Shown piece after piece: positions 1-7,454 of a stretch of 64,000 bases of DNA. Numbering within the stretch: the first letter of the stretch is position 1; each line of letters opens with the position of its first letter. Under the pieces are notes generated by a model. It was not told the DNA's origin and made no database searches. It saw only the letters and a list, made by a program, of their open reading frames with translations. The DNA lies in NCBI RefSeq assembly GCF_002245695.1, contig NZ_NOII01000003.1, forward strand, positions 248,001 through 312,000, read 5' to 3'. The DNA comes from Fictibacillus aquaticus. Its GTDB lineage: Bacteria > Bacillota > Bacilli > Bacillales > Fictibacillaceae. The translations under genes and the position numbers were made by a program.

Positions 1-1
1 G

Positions 2-268
2 TATGGGAAGCTTAAGCAGTCTCCTGAGCAGTATGAGGTGGTCGCGATGCGGCTGCAGGAGAAGCTGCGAATGATGCAGCAGCGAATCGATCAGCTGACA
101 GCCCTCGCACCTGTTGAAAAGATTCTTAAATTGCAGACGTGGTTTGCTGCTTATTTTCCAGGCGTGGATGTGCAGGATGTACTGAAGCAGGAGGAAATCG
201 GACAGTTTGTTGGACTGAGGCGTGAAACAGTTAATCGTGCAATGAAGCAGCTAAAGAATATTTTATGA
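2..268 (+). CDS. Crp/Fnr family transcriptional regulator, C-terminal part
   Basis: The reading frame is open from the window edge, so only the C-terminal end of a cAMP-receptor-protein/FNR type regulator is present, about 88 residues. The segment EEIGQFVGLRRETVNRAMK is the classic Crp-type helix-turn-helix: an E-I-G start, a turn glycine, then a recognition helix with R-E-T-V-N-R. The preceding helix is the dimerisation/hinge region. The cyclic-nucleotide or effector-binding barrel lies outside the window, so the ligand cannot be judged. A hairpin with a T-run follows directly. Confidence 0.85.
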   Translation, partial: YGKLKQSPEQYEVVAMRLQEKLRMMQQRIDQLTALAPVEKILKLQTWFAAYFPGVDVQDVLKQEEIGQFVGLRRETVNRAMKQLKNIL

Positions 269-275
269 GTGACAG

Positions 276-329
276 CGCACCTTTTGTATCACACTAACAC
301 TGTACGTTAGATGAAAGGGTGCGTTTTTT
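276..329 (+). terminator. Terminator-like hairpin overlapping the next gene's ribosome site
   Basis: Arm CGCACCTTTT (276-285) pairs with AAAGGGTGCG (314-323), with one G-U pair, and six T follow at 324-329. An inner CTAAC/GTTAG stem strengthens it. The 3' arm contains the GAAAGGG ribosome site of the gene starting at 330, so the terminator and the next gene's translation start share bases. Confidence 0.65.
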
Positions 330-803
330 ATGAAAAAAATTGTCGTCTTGATGCTGGCAGCTTCTGCAGTACTTTTTAACCCGGGGTACGGTACCGCTGA
401 AAAAACGGGGTTTGTTCAGTCAGACAGCCCTAGCCGCATGCAGTTTCAGGAAGAGCTTCATAAAGCCAATCAAATCCGGTTTGAACGGCTTGAGATCAAA
501 CAGGATATACTTCAGAAAAAGGATGAACTTCTGCAGCTTCGGGCTCATAGGATCGCAGATAAAAAGGGAGCTGGCCTGACTGATGTGCGTAAGCAGATGA
601 AGGAAATACGCAGCGATTTGATACAGCTGCAAAAAAAATCGGCAACTGCGAAGAAAGAGTTCAAAGCGGCTATGAAGAAGAAGAACCACGCTGAAGCCAA
701 ACAGAAGATGGATAGCTGGCTGCTTGTGCAGGAAGAGATCAATGCTAAGCTGAAGGAAAAGGTAAAGCTGATGGATTTGATGATTGTAAAACTAAAAAGC
801 TGA
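330..803 (+). CDS. Secreted coiled-coil protein of unknown function
   Basis: 157 residues. The start is the ATG ten bases after GAAAGGG. Residues 1-23 form a Sec signal peptide (MKK, hydrophobic core, then GTA-E). The mature part is almost wholly charged helix rich in K, E, Q and L (residues 35-155), with heptad-like spacing, so a surface or cell-wall-associated coiled coil is likely. I do not recognise the family. The codons for signal-peptide residues NPGYGTA contain one full 13-bp copy of the GGGGTACGGTACC repeat that is otherwise intergenic in this window. It probably has its own transcription unit, closed by the strong hairpin behind it. Confidence 0.75.
   Translation: MKKIVVLMLAASAVLFNPGYGTAEKTGFVQSDSPSRMQFQEELHKANQIRFERLEIKQDILQKKDELLQLRAHRIADKKGAGLTDVRKQMKEIRSDLIQLQKKSATAKKEFKAAMKKKNHAEAKQKMDSWLLVQEEINAKLKEKVKLMDLMIVKLKS
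383..395 (+). repeat. GGGGTACGGTACC repeat half-site inside a CDS
   Basis: An exact 13-mer identical to the left arm of the palindromic elements at 32206, 51061, 57816 and 61863. It lies in the signal-peptide cleavage region of the gene at 330 and has no inverted partner nearby. Confidence 0.7.
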
Positions 804-804
804 G

Positions 805-837
805 AAAAGCGCTGCGGAGTGAACCCGCAGCGCTTTT
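805..837. terminator. Bidirectional intrinsic terminator
   Basis: AAAAGCGCTGCGG (805-817) pairs perfectly with CCGCAGCGCTTTT (825-837). A-run and T-run flank it, so it serves the convergent genes ending at 803 (+) and 860 (-). Confidence 0.85.
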
Positions 838-859
838 CTTATTTCAGGGAATAACCAAT

Positions 860-1687
860 CTATTGTTTATGTTGCGGCACGTAATCCGGATAATCCGTAA
901 TAATGCCATCAACGCCAGCGTTTAAAAGAGGTTGTACTTCTTCTTGCTTACGGACGGTCCAGCTCATGATGCCCATATCATAAGAATGGCTGGAATCAAC
1001 GACTTCGCTTGTGACGTTGCCTAGGTAAGGGTTCACGTATTCACAATAAGCCGAGAATTCTTTTAGCTTGGCGGCTGTTAAATCGTCCTTGTTTCCTGTT
1101 AGTGCCCCGATCGGCATGTCAGGCAAAAGTTCATTTGTGATTTTTAGAGAATTGAAGTCAAATGACTGGATGATTATTTTGTTATTGGCAGGCTTGTCCA
1201 TGTCGCGCTTTTTAAGAACAGCAGCCACTTTTTTCTCTATACCAGGGTATAGATGTGGTGCCTTTAGCTCAATCAAAATACCATTTCCTCGGAATTCGTC
1301 GATCACCTCTTCAAAGGTTGGAATTTTTTCTCCGGCAAATTCAGGGGAGTAGAAGCTTCCTGCATCCAAGCGGCGGAGATCCTCTAGAGTGTGGTCTTTT
1401 ACATTGCCGCTTCCGTCCGTAGTGCGGTCCAGCGTTGTATCATGAATAACTACCAGTTCACCGTCTTTGCTCATCTGTACATCGATTTCAATATAATCAG
1501 CCTTCATTTCAACGCCTTTGCGGAAAGCCGCCATCGTGTTTTCAGGAGCATAGCCTGATGCGCCGCGATGAGCGACTGTCTGAACTTGTTCGGATGGATC
1601 GTAAGCAGATGTTATGGAACTGGTCCCTGCACTGATCAGTCCTGCTGCAACCAAAGTTGTTAAAGCCAGCTTCTTCACATTAAACAT
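860..1687 (-). CDS. glpQ: Secreted glycerophosphodiester phosphodiesterase
   Basis: 275 residues with an N-terminal signal peptide (residues 1-28). It hydrolyses glycerophosphodiesters to glycerol-3-phosphate and an alcohol, outside the membrane. The GDPD-family motifs are all visible: AHRGASGYAPENT (catalytic H-R near residue 40), EIDVQ (metal ligands E and D) and VIHDTTLDRTTDGSG (second catalytic H). IDYPDYV near the C-terminus ends the barrel. Length fits the small GlpQ/UgpQ class. A GGGGGA ribosome site precedes the ATG. I saw no convincing Pho box upstream, unlike the phosphatase gene at 5916. Confidence 0.9.
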   Translation of the reverse strand: MFNVKKLALTTLVAAGLISAGTSSITSAYDPSEQVQTVAHRGASGYAPENTMAAFRKGVEMKADYIEIDVQMSKDGELVVIHDTTLDRTTDGSGNVKDHTLEDLRRLDAGSFYSPEFAGEKIPTFEEVIDEFRGNGILIELKAPHLYPGIEKKVAAVLKKRDMDKPANNKIIIQSFDFNSLKITNELLPDMPIGALTGNKDDLTAAKLKEFSAYCEYVNPYLGNVTSEVVDSSHSYDMGIMSWTVRKQEEVQPLLNAGVDGIITDYPDYVPQHKQ

Positions 1688-1947
1688 CGTTCATTCCCCC
1701 GTGATTGTAGTTTTAACGGCCTTGCATCACTAGACTAACAAAGCATAGTGGGGAATGAATGGTGATGAATACCCAACCTTTTTTAAAGAAAATTGGGGAC
1801 ATCGAATCGCAATTTTTTACAAACTTCGACTTGGCTGGGGCATAAGACCATATATCTAATAAATGGAATTTTTTAATGCCGAAAATGGAATCAATGTGCT
1901 ACACTAATTTTGAAGTGATGAACGTGCAGGATAGGGGGCGCATAACA

Positions 1948-2856
1948 GTGTCTGTACCATTTATTGAAAGTGAGAACGTTAGCAAGGATTTCAACGGACA
2001 GCGTGTTCTGCAAAATGTAAGTTTTTCTATTGATGAAGGAGAGGTTGTCGGGCTGCTCGGTCCGAATGGTTCTGGGAAAACGACGATGATTCGGCTGCTG
2101 AACGGGGTGATTAACCCTTCTTCAGGAAAGATGAGGGTAGGAGATTATAATCCGGAAAAAAATGCCGATGATATTCGATCGATGAGCGGTATTTTAACTG
2201 ACGGAGCTGGTCTTTATCAGGAAATGACGGGGCTTGAAAATCTTGTGTTTTTTTCTAAGCTGTATAAGGCGTACGATTTAAAACGGATTAAATTGCTGCT
2301 TGAAGAATTCGGTCTTGCGGAAGCTCAGTATAAAAATGTCGGGAAATACAGCACAGGTATGAAACGCAGGCTCGGTATGATCAAAGCGATTCTGCATAAG
2401 CCGAAGCTGCTTTTCCTGGATGAGCCGACGAACGGCCTCGATCCTGAGGGCATTCAGATGGTGTTGAAGTATATAAAAGCCTTGAACCAGCAGGAAGGGA
2501 CGACGGTTTTGCTGTGCTCGCATATTCTTCATCAGCTCGAGCATGTATGTTCACGCTATTTATTTTTGCAGCAGGGCCAGATTATAGAATCCGGAACTTT
2601 AAAAGAGCTTGAGAAAAAACGGGTTAACATAATAGAGCTGAAAGTAGAGACTGGTCTGCCGGTCAGTGCTGGCGAATTTGGCTTTCCTGCAGCGGCAGCA
2701 GGAGAAAATGTCTATCGTTTCACTCTCCCTGACCGGTCGGACATAACGCCGCTGATTCAGCGTATCGCGGCTAAGGCGCCGGTTTATCATGTGGAAATAG
2801 AGAACCGGGATCTGGAGTCACTTTATTTTCAGATAAGAGGTGGCAAGAATGAATAA
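1948..2856 (+). CDS. ABC transporter ATP-binding protein (exporter type)
   Basis: About 302 residues from a GTG at 1948, chosen because AGGGGGC lies eight bases upstream; an in-frame ATG at 1876 has no ribosome site. Walker A is GPNGSGKTT, signature YSTGMKRR, Walker B KLLFLDEPTNGLDPEG, followed by the switch H in CSHILHQLEH. The C-terminal ~70 residues form the accessory domain seen in NatA/CcmA-type exporters. The permease partner overlaps the 3' end by 8 bases, so translation is coupled. The substrate is unknown; sodium or drug export is typical of the family. Confidence 0.88.
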   Translation: MSVPFIESENVSKDFNGQRVLQNVSFSIDEGEVVGLLGPNGSGKTTMIRLLNGVINPSSGKMRVGDYNPEKNADDIRSMSGILTDGAGLYQEMTGLENLVFFSKLYKAYDLKRIKLLLEEFGLAEAQYKNVGKYSTGMKRRLGMIKAILHKPKLLFLDEPTNGLDPEGIQMVLKYIKALNQQEGTTVLLCSHILHQLEHVCSRYLFLQQGQIIESGTLKELEKKRVNIIELKVETGLPVSAGEFGFPAAAAGENVYRFTLPDRSDITPLIQRIAAKAPVYHVEIENRDLESLYFQIRGGKNE

Positions 2857-3679
2857 ACAGATGGTCTGGGCGATCGCTGAAAAGGACATAAGGGGTATCA
2901 CGAAAAACAGCCAAGTATGGATAGGAATGATCCTCCTTCCTGTGCTGTTCGCCGTTCTCGTGCCAATTGGTTTTATATTGGTGATTAAGTATATGCCTTC
3001 TCTTTCGCCTGAAATGGAGCAGATGGTAAATAAAATTATCTCAGGCATCGGAAACGAAGAAATGAAGCAGGAGCTGATGAGCCTGCCGAGCATGACGCAT
3101 CAGATGATTTTTGTCGTGGTCAACTATTTGCTTGGATCGATTTTTTTAATGATTCCGTGCCTGAACGCTATGATGATCGCGCTTAACAGCTTTGTTGGTG
3201 AAAAAGAGAGAGGCACATTAGAGACTCTTCTTTTTTCTCCTGTCACCTTGAAGGAACTGTTTGTAGGTAAGATTCTTTCTGCCTTTATTCCGGCGATGGG
3301 TATTTCACTTCTAAGCTTTCTGCTGTTCGGTACGATTACAACCATCCTTACGTACCCGATGTTCGATGAATTTATATTTCCGAACAGCAACTGGCTTGTG
3401 ATGATTTTCTGGCTGATTCCTATCATTACTATTTTTACGATTCTTGTTAATATTCTCGTATCCGCTAGAGCAAAAGGTTTTCAGGAAGCTCAGCAGATCG
3501 GGGGGATTGTGGTCCTCCCAATCATCGGGCTTTTCATCGGCCAGGCAACCGGATTGCTCATTATCAGCCCGGTGATGCTCTTTGCCATAGGTGCTGTGCT
3601 GCTTATTGCGAACGCAGGTATTCTAAAGCTTATTACAAAGTATAATGACCGGAACATGCTGTTTACGAAGCAAATATAA
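2849..3679 (+). CDS. ABC-2 type membrane permease
   Basis: 276 residues starting at the ATG after AAGAGGTGG; a GTG nine bases earlier is an alternative. Six hydrophobic segments can be seen, two of them flanking the large extracytoplasmic loop (PSLSPEMEQ to LPSMTHQ). The motif GEKERGTLETLLFSPV is the conserved coupling region of NatB-like ABC-2 permeases. It forms a two-component exporter with the overlapping ATPase gene upstream and is closed by a strong terminator. Confidence 0.85.
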   Translation: MNKQMVWAIAEKDIRGITKNSQVWIGMILLPVLFAVLVPIGFILVIKYMPSLSPEMEQMVNKIISGIGNEEMKQELMSLPSMTHQMIFVVVNYLLGSIFLMIPCLNAMMIALNSFVGEKERGTLETLLFSPVTLKELFVGKILSAFIPAMGISLLSFLLFGTITTILTYPMFDEFIFPNSNWLVMIFWLIPIITIFTILVNILVSARAKGFQEAQQIGGIVVLPIIGLFIGQATGLLIISPVMLFAIGAVLLIANAGILKLITKYNDRNMLFTKQI

Positions 3680-3710
3680 AAGCTTGAGGAGAATTTCCTC
3701 AAGCTTTTTT
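3680..3710 (+). terminator. Intrinsic terminator of the ABC exporter operon
   Basis: AAGCTTGAGGA pairs with TCCTCAAGCTT and is followed by T6. Confidence 0.85.
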
Positions 3711-3772
3711 CATTAACATAATACGGACCAGTTTATCGCTAAAAAGGATTGGCCGGCGTTGGCTGACCAAAC

Positions 3773-4300
3773 TTATTTCTTTTTCGGTACATAAATAGTG
3801 CTGAATAGCCGTTCTTTTCTTCCATCACCAGGCGGATTAGTGATGTATTTACTCACAACGCCGTTCAGTTCCTGAGCGAAGGAAGAGAGCTCTTCATCAG
3901 TCAGGTGAAGGGCAGTCTGCCGGTAGCCAACACCGTCAGTAAGCATGTCAAAATTGCCACTATTAAGATACTCATCAAATTGCTGATGAAGCATCAGCAG
4001 AAAGGTAAAAAAGGAACGGAGATGATCGTCTTTTGACATCGACTGAATCTCTTCAGGAGACACTTCAGCCCCCGCCGCAGCAATACGGTAAAACTTTTCA
4101 ATTGAGCCTCTCGACTGCTGTTCTTTTGCGACCTCAATCATACCGGCTTCTGCAAGAATGTTAACATGGCGATACACGCTCGTTCTCGGAATGTCTGATA
4201 ATCGGACGGACAGTTCTTGAGGGGAATAAGATTCATTTCCGATCAGGCATTGGAGGATCCGCATTCTTACCGGGTGAAGCAGAATATCGATCTTTTTCAC
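3773..4300 (-). CDS. ArsR-like winged-helix transcriptional regulator
   Basis: 175 residues with a GTG start at 4300, eight bases from GGAGG. Residues 1-85 are a winged helix: HPVRMRILQCLI opens helix 1, SPQELSVRLSDIPRTSVYRHVNILAEAGMI holds the recognition helix, and SRGSIEKFYRI is the wing. This matches the HTH_20/ArsR-like group. The C-terminal ~90 residues are helical and may bind a ligand or dimerise. It lies 24 bases downstream of the queuosine-precursor transporter gene on the same strand and may be co-transcribed with it, or may control the ABC exporter upstream; neither is shown by the sequence. Confidence 0.8.
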   Translation of the reverse strand: MKKIDILLHPVRMRILQCLIGNESYSPQELSVRLSDIPRTSVYRHVNILAEAGMIEVAKEQQSRGSIEKFYRIAAAGAEVSPEEIQSMSKDDHLRSFFTFLLMLHQQFDEYLNSGNFDMLTDGVGYRQTALHLTDEELSSFAQELNGVVSKYITNPPGDGRKERLFSTIYVPKKK

Positions 4301-4324
4301 GATGCCTTTCCTCCTTTTATTGAT

Positions 4325-5020
4325 TTATTGGCGCTGCTCATGCTCTTCAGGAAATTCATACCCTCGAGCGATATAAATAAACGGAGTGGATGCAGCTGAT
4401 ACAACAAATTTAATCACATAAGTGGAAAGAAGAATCTGCCACCAAACATCCCAAGAATACACTCCTGCAAACGCGATCGTACAAAAAACGAGCGAATCAA
4501 TAAGCTGGCTCGCCATCGTACTCCCGTTGTTACGAATCCAGAGCTGCTCAGGCTTTGGGAACCTTCTTCTGAGCAGAGAATAAAGCTTCACATCGGCAAA
4601 CTGGCTGATTAAATAAGCAGCAAGGCTTCCTAGCGCAAGCCGCCAAAGCAAGCCGAACAATGCTTCCATATGCGGCTGGGCAAAATCGCTTTCCGCCGGC
4701 TCGAATATCAGGACGAGCTGCATGATAATCGTCATCATGATAAGGGTGAAAAAGCCGAACCAAACCGCTTTTTTGGCTTCTTTTTCGCCATATTTTTCGT
4801 TTAGCAGGTCAGTTGCCAAATAAATCGTTCCGTAAATAACGTTTCCGAGCGTCATGATGATACCGAACATTTCAATCGTTTTGACGACTTGAATATTGGC
4901 AAGAATCGTGGCTGCTCCAATCCATGCATACAATCCTGTTCTTCCAAAAAACCGGTAACATAGTAGGAATAATACAAAGTTAACGAGCGCGAACCCGATT
5001 CCGAAATATAAATTAAACAT
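4325..5020 (-). CDS. yhhQ: Queuosine precursor transporter (YhhQ/VUT family)
   Basis: 231 residues with six or so membrane helices. It imports preQ0/preQ1 or a related 7-deazaguanine for tRNA queuosine. Family signatures are NVIYGTIYLATDLLNEKYG and the later RNNGSTMASQLIDSLVF, both typical of the vitamin-uptake-like VUT fold. The start is unusual. A 10-bp duplication puts two ATGs (5030 and 5020) after GGAGG. The first is better placed but opens only a five-codon peptide (MFNYV), whose stop overlaps the true start region. A TATAAT-like -10 lies at 5077-5082. I found no convincing preQ1 riboswitch. Confidence 0.88.
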   Translation of the reverse strand: MFNLYFGIGFALVNFVLFLLCYRFFGRTGLYAWIGAATILANIQVVKTIEMFGIIMTLGNVIYGTIYLATDLLNEKYGEKEAKKAVWFGFFTLIMMTIIMQLVLIFEPAESDFAQPHMEALFGLLWRLALGSLAAYLISQFADVKLYSLLRRRFPKPEQLWIRNNGSTMASQLIDSLVFCTIAFAGVYSWDVWWQILLSTYVIKFVVSAASTPFIYIARGYEFPEEHEQRQ

Positions 5021-5076
5021 AATTAAACATAACGCCTCCTGCTTTAGAGGGGAACAAGTCCCTTAATAACACTACC

Positions 5077-5082
5077 ATTATA
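5077..5082 (-). promoter_or_regulatory. Probable -10 box upstream of yhhQ
   Basis: TATAAT on the minus strand about 50 bases before the start; no good -35 at 17 bp. A weak sigma-A candidate. Confidence 0.35.
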
Positions 5083-5111
5083 CACCAGTCGACAAATTAT
5101 TCACCGGGAAA

Positions 5112-5143
5112 TAAAAGGACCTCATTCGTTAAGGCGAATGAGG
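5112..5143 (-). terminator. Intrinsic terminator behind the lipoprotein gene
   Basis: CCTCATTCG pairs perfectly with CGAATGAGG. On the minus strand it is followed by TCCTTTTATT. Confidence 0.75.
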
Positions 5144-5150
5144 TTGGTTG

Positions 5151-5828
5151 TTATTTAAATTTTACTTCGAATGAAGCAGGTTCAGCCAGCTTTTTCTTGT
5201 TTTTGTCGAACGCTTCACTCGTCTTTAACGTGAGAGATTTCATTTTAGCCGGGTCTGTATCGTCGATTATAAAACCAAGGCTGCCCATTTTTTTCTCGCC
5301 AGGCTTTATTTCCCCGTTCAGCTCTTCAATATAAAAATCATTTTCCCATGTGACTTTCTGCCCTTGGTCGGTTTTTACTTCAGACACTGGTGCGAACTGT
5401 ATTGGATCATCTGATGTGTTTTCAAATACAACGTTTACCCTGACGTAAGGAAATTTCTTTTCGTCTTTATGTGTATAGCCATGGAAGAAGTCAACCAAAT
5501 CCACCGAGGGCTTGTATTCGATCACACGTACGTTTGCGACTTTCATCTTGATCGGTCCAATTGTTTTCGTTTCGTTTAGCTTAGCCTCTTTTAAAAGAGT
5601 AACAACGCCGTCATCGTCTTCATTAGAGGTTCCTGGTTTCGGTAAGACACTGTCATCTGCTGCCTGCGGGCTGTCGCCGAACGCTTCTTTTTCAGTTTCA
5701 GGTTTTTTCTCTGTTTCCTGCTGTTGCTGCTCTTTTTTCGGTTCTTTTTCAGGATTGGATTCCTCTGGCTTAGCGGTACAGCCGATAGTGAATAATGAAA
5801 TCATTAAAAGAATCATAATCTGTCTCAA
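5151..5828 (-). CDS. Lipoprotein, DUF4352-like, unknown function
   Basis: 225 residues. The N-terminus has a type II signal peptide with the lipobox LFTIGC (Cys 17), so the protein is membrane-anchored on the outer face. Residues 20-75 are a low-complexity linker rich in E, K, P and Q. The C-terminal ~150 residues form a beta-rich domain with FPYVRVNVVFENTSDDPIQFAP, characteristic of DUF4352/telomere-repeat-binding-factor-like extracellular immunoglobulin folds. Its role is unknown. It lies 87 bases downstream of phoA but a terminator separates them. Confidence 0.75.
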   Translation of the reverse strand: MRQIMILLMISLFTIGCTAKPEESNPEKEPKKEQQQQETEKKPETEKEAFGDSPQAADDSVLPKPGTSNEDDDGVVTLLKEAKLNETKTIGPIKMKVANVRVIEYKPSVDLVDFFHGYTHKDEKKFPYVRVNVVFENTSDDPIQFAPVSEVKTDQGQKVTWENDFYIEELNGEIKPGEKKMGSLGFIIDDTDPAKMKSLTLKTSEAFDKNKKKLAEPASFEVKFK

Positions 5829-5840
5829 TGTTATCCCTCC

Positions 5841-5881
5841 AAAAAGACGAGCACCCCGCCGCGACGGGCAACGGGATGCTC
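5841..5881 (-). terminator. Intrinsic terminator of phoA
   Basis: GAGCATCCCG / CGGGGTGCTC stem (one mismatch), followed on the minus strand by GTCTTTTT. Confidence 0.7.
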
Positions 5882-5915
5882 TTGTTTACCTTACTGTACC
5901 CTTACGGAAAGAGTA

Positions 5916-7298
5916 TTATTTATTGAAAGCTGATTTGCTCTGTTCAAGGATAGCGAAGATTTCTTTAGCTGTGTCTGTGTTTTCGATTTTCCCAGCAAAC
6001 TTCTCCATACCAGGACCATAAGCATAAACCGTTACGTCTTCACCAGTGTGGCCGTCTGTAGTCCAGCCAGTACCTGAACGAAGATCAAAGATTTTTTCGA
6101 TCGCGTTGTCGATATCCAGCGCCTTGCCTGATTTTTCTTTAGCATCTTTAACTGACTGGATCTCTTCAGGTGTAAGCTCAAGGTCGATATACTTCTTCAA
6201 TGTTTCTTCAACAGGTGCGCCGCCTTCGATTTCTTTTGCGATGAAATCAGGTGTTTTCTTAGCCGCTTTTAATGGAGCTGGATCCCACTTGTACTCACCG
6301 TCACGTCCCATTGTCATGCCGCCAGTAGAGTGGTCAGCTGTCGCGATAACGAGTGTATGCTTGTCCTTTTTCGCGAATTCAATCGCAGCTTCGTATGACT
6401 CTTCGAAGCTCTTCATGTCGCTCATTGCCGCAACAACGTCGTTATCGTGGCCAGCCCAGTCGATCTGTGAGCCTTCAACCATAAGGAAGAAACCTTTTTT
6501 GTTCGAGTCCAAGCGGTCTAGTGCAGAGTTTGTCATTTCCTTAAGAGTAGGCTGTGTTTCAGGACGGTCAATATACTTGGCCATTTCCTTTTCGCCAAAT
6601 AATCCTAGGATCTGCTTGTTCTTGTCTTTCAGCATGTCCTCACGTGTCTTAACATAGCTATATCCGTCTTTCTTGAATTGCTCAGCGATGTTGCGGTCTT
6701 TACGCTCAAAATACTTCGTTCCGCCGCCGAGAAGAACGTCAACTTTGTGCTTGCCGTTAATAAGATCATCATAGTAGTCGTTTGCGATCGCGTCATAGTT
6801 TTCACGAGAATGATCGTGAGCACCGAATGATGCTGGTGTCGCATGGTTGATCTGTGAAGTAGCGACTAGTCCTGTTGATTTGCCGTTTTCTTTTGCTTGT
6901 TCAAGTACAGTTTTAACGTCTTTTTTGTCCATATCAACACCGATTGCGCCGTTATATGTTTTAATTCCTGCTGACATAGAAGTTGCAGCAGCTGCGGAGT
7001 CCGTTACGGATTCTTTCGGGTCCCAAGAATAAGTCGACTGCATGCCGACTAAGTCTTTGTCGAATGAAGTGTCTTCCTGCATAGGAGTTTCTTTATTGTC
7101 TTTAAATGAACGGTAAGCCGTCGTATAAGTAGGCCCCATTCCGTCACCGATTAAGAAAATGACATTGCGGATCTCGTTTTTCTTTGATTTTTCTGCTGCT
7201 TGTGCAGGTGAATCAGAGTTAATTGTGAAGCCGCTGACAGCTAATGTTGAAGCGAGTGCTACAGGCCACAATTTTTTAGTGATTGTATTTTTAGGCAA
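5916..7298 (-). CDS. phoA: Secreted alkaline phosphatase
   Basis: 460 residues with a TTG start ten bases after GGGAGG. Residues 1-33 are a Sec signal peptide ending AQA. It releases phosphate from organic monoesters outside the cell. PhoA-family residues visible: IGDGMGP (metal-binding D), TDSAAAATSMSAG (catalytic serine motif D-S-A), HATPASFGAHDHSR, VEGSQIDWAGHDND, ATADHSTGGM and DGHTGEDV (zinc ligands). Length matches the B. subtilis PhoA/PhoB enzymes. A four-hexamer Pho box upstream indicates induction by PhoP during phosphate starvation. Confidence 0.95.
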   Translation of the reverse strand: MPKNTITKKLWPVALASTLAVSGFTINSDSPAQAAEKSKKNEIRNVIFLIGDGMGPTYTTAYRSFKDNKETPMQEDTSFDKDLVGMQSTYSWDPKESVTDSAAAATSMSAGIKTYNGAIGVDMDKKDVKTVLEQAKENGKSTGLVATSQINHATPASFGAHDHSRENYDAIANDYYDDLINGKHKVDVLLGGGTKYFERKDRNIAEQFKKDGYSYVKTREDMLKDKNKQILGLFGEKEMAKYIDRPETQPTLKEMTNSALDRLDSNKKGFFLMVEGSQIDWAGHDNDVVAAMSDMKSFEESYEAAIEFAKKDKHTLVIATADHSTGGMTMGRDGEYKWDPAPLKAAKKTPDFIAKEIEGGAPVEETLKKYIDLELTPEEIQSVKDAKEKSGKALDIDNAIEKIFDLRSGTGWTTDGHTGEDVTVYAYGPGMEKFAGKIENTDTAKEIFAILEQSKSAFNK

Positions 7299-7359
7299 AA
7301 TAATAACCTCCCAGAAGGAATTTGTTTTATTGCTAACACGATAAAATATATCAGCATAG

Positions 7360-7398
7360 TGTTAAGGGGAGGTTAGAGAAGTATTAAGAACATGTAAA
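7360..7398 (-). promoter_or_regulatory. PhoP binding site (Pho box) of phoA
   Basis: Read on the minus strand there are four hexamers: TTTACA, TTAATA, CTAACC and TTAACA. Each is separated by exactly 5 bp (TGTTC, CTTCT, TCCCC). Spacing and consensus match the TT(A/T/C)ACA tandem PhoP box of Bacillus. AT-rich -10 candidates follow at 7345-7358. Confidence 0.85.
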
Positions 7399-7408
7399 TA
7401 AATATGAC

Positions 7409-7437
7409 GAAAGCCCCCTGAATAGTTCAGAGGGCCT
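7409..7437 (-). terminator. Probable terminator of ald
   Basis: GCCCTCTGA pairs with TCAGGGGGC (one mismatch), followed by CTTTCGT; the T-run is weak. Confidence 0.55.
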
Positions 7438-7454
7438 AAATAATTATTATTTAA

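Noticed and set aside
1688-1830. Pho box upstream of glpQ
   Set aside because: No two TTAACA-like hexamers at 11-bp periodicity were found.
5034-5066. Possible preQ1 riboswitch before the queuosine transporter
   Set aside because: A GGGA/TCCC hairpin near the ribosome site was seen, but the loop is far shorter than in preQ1-I and no A-rich pseudoknot tail is present.
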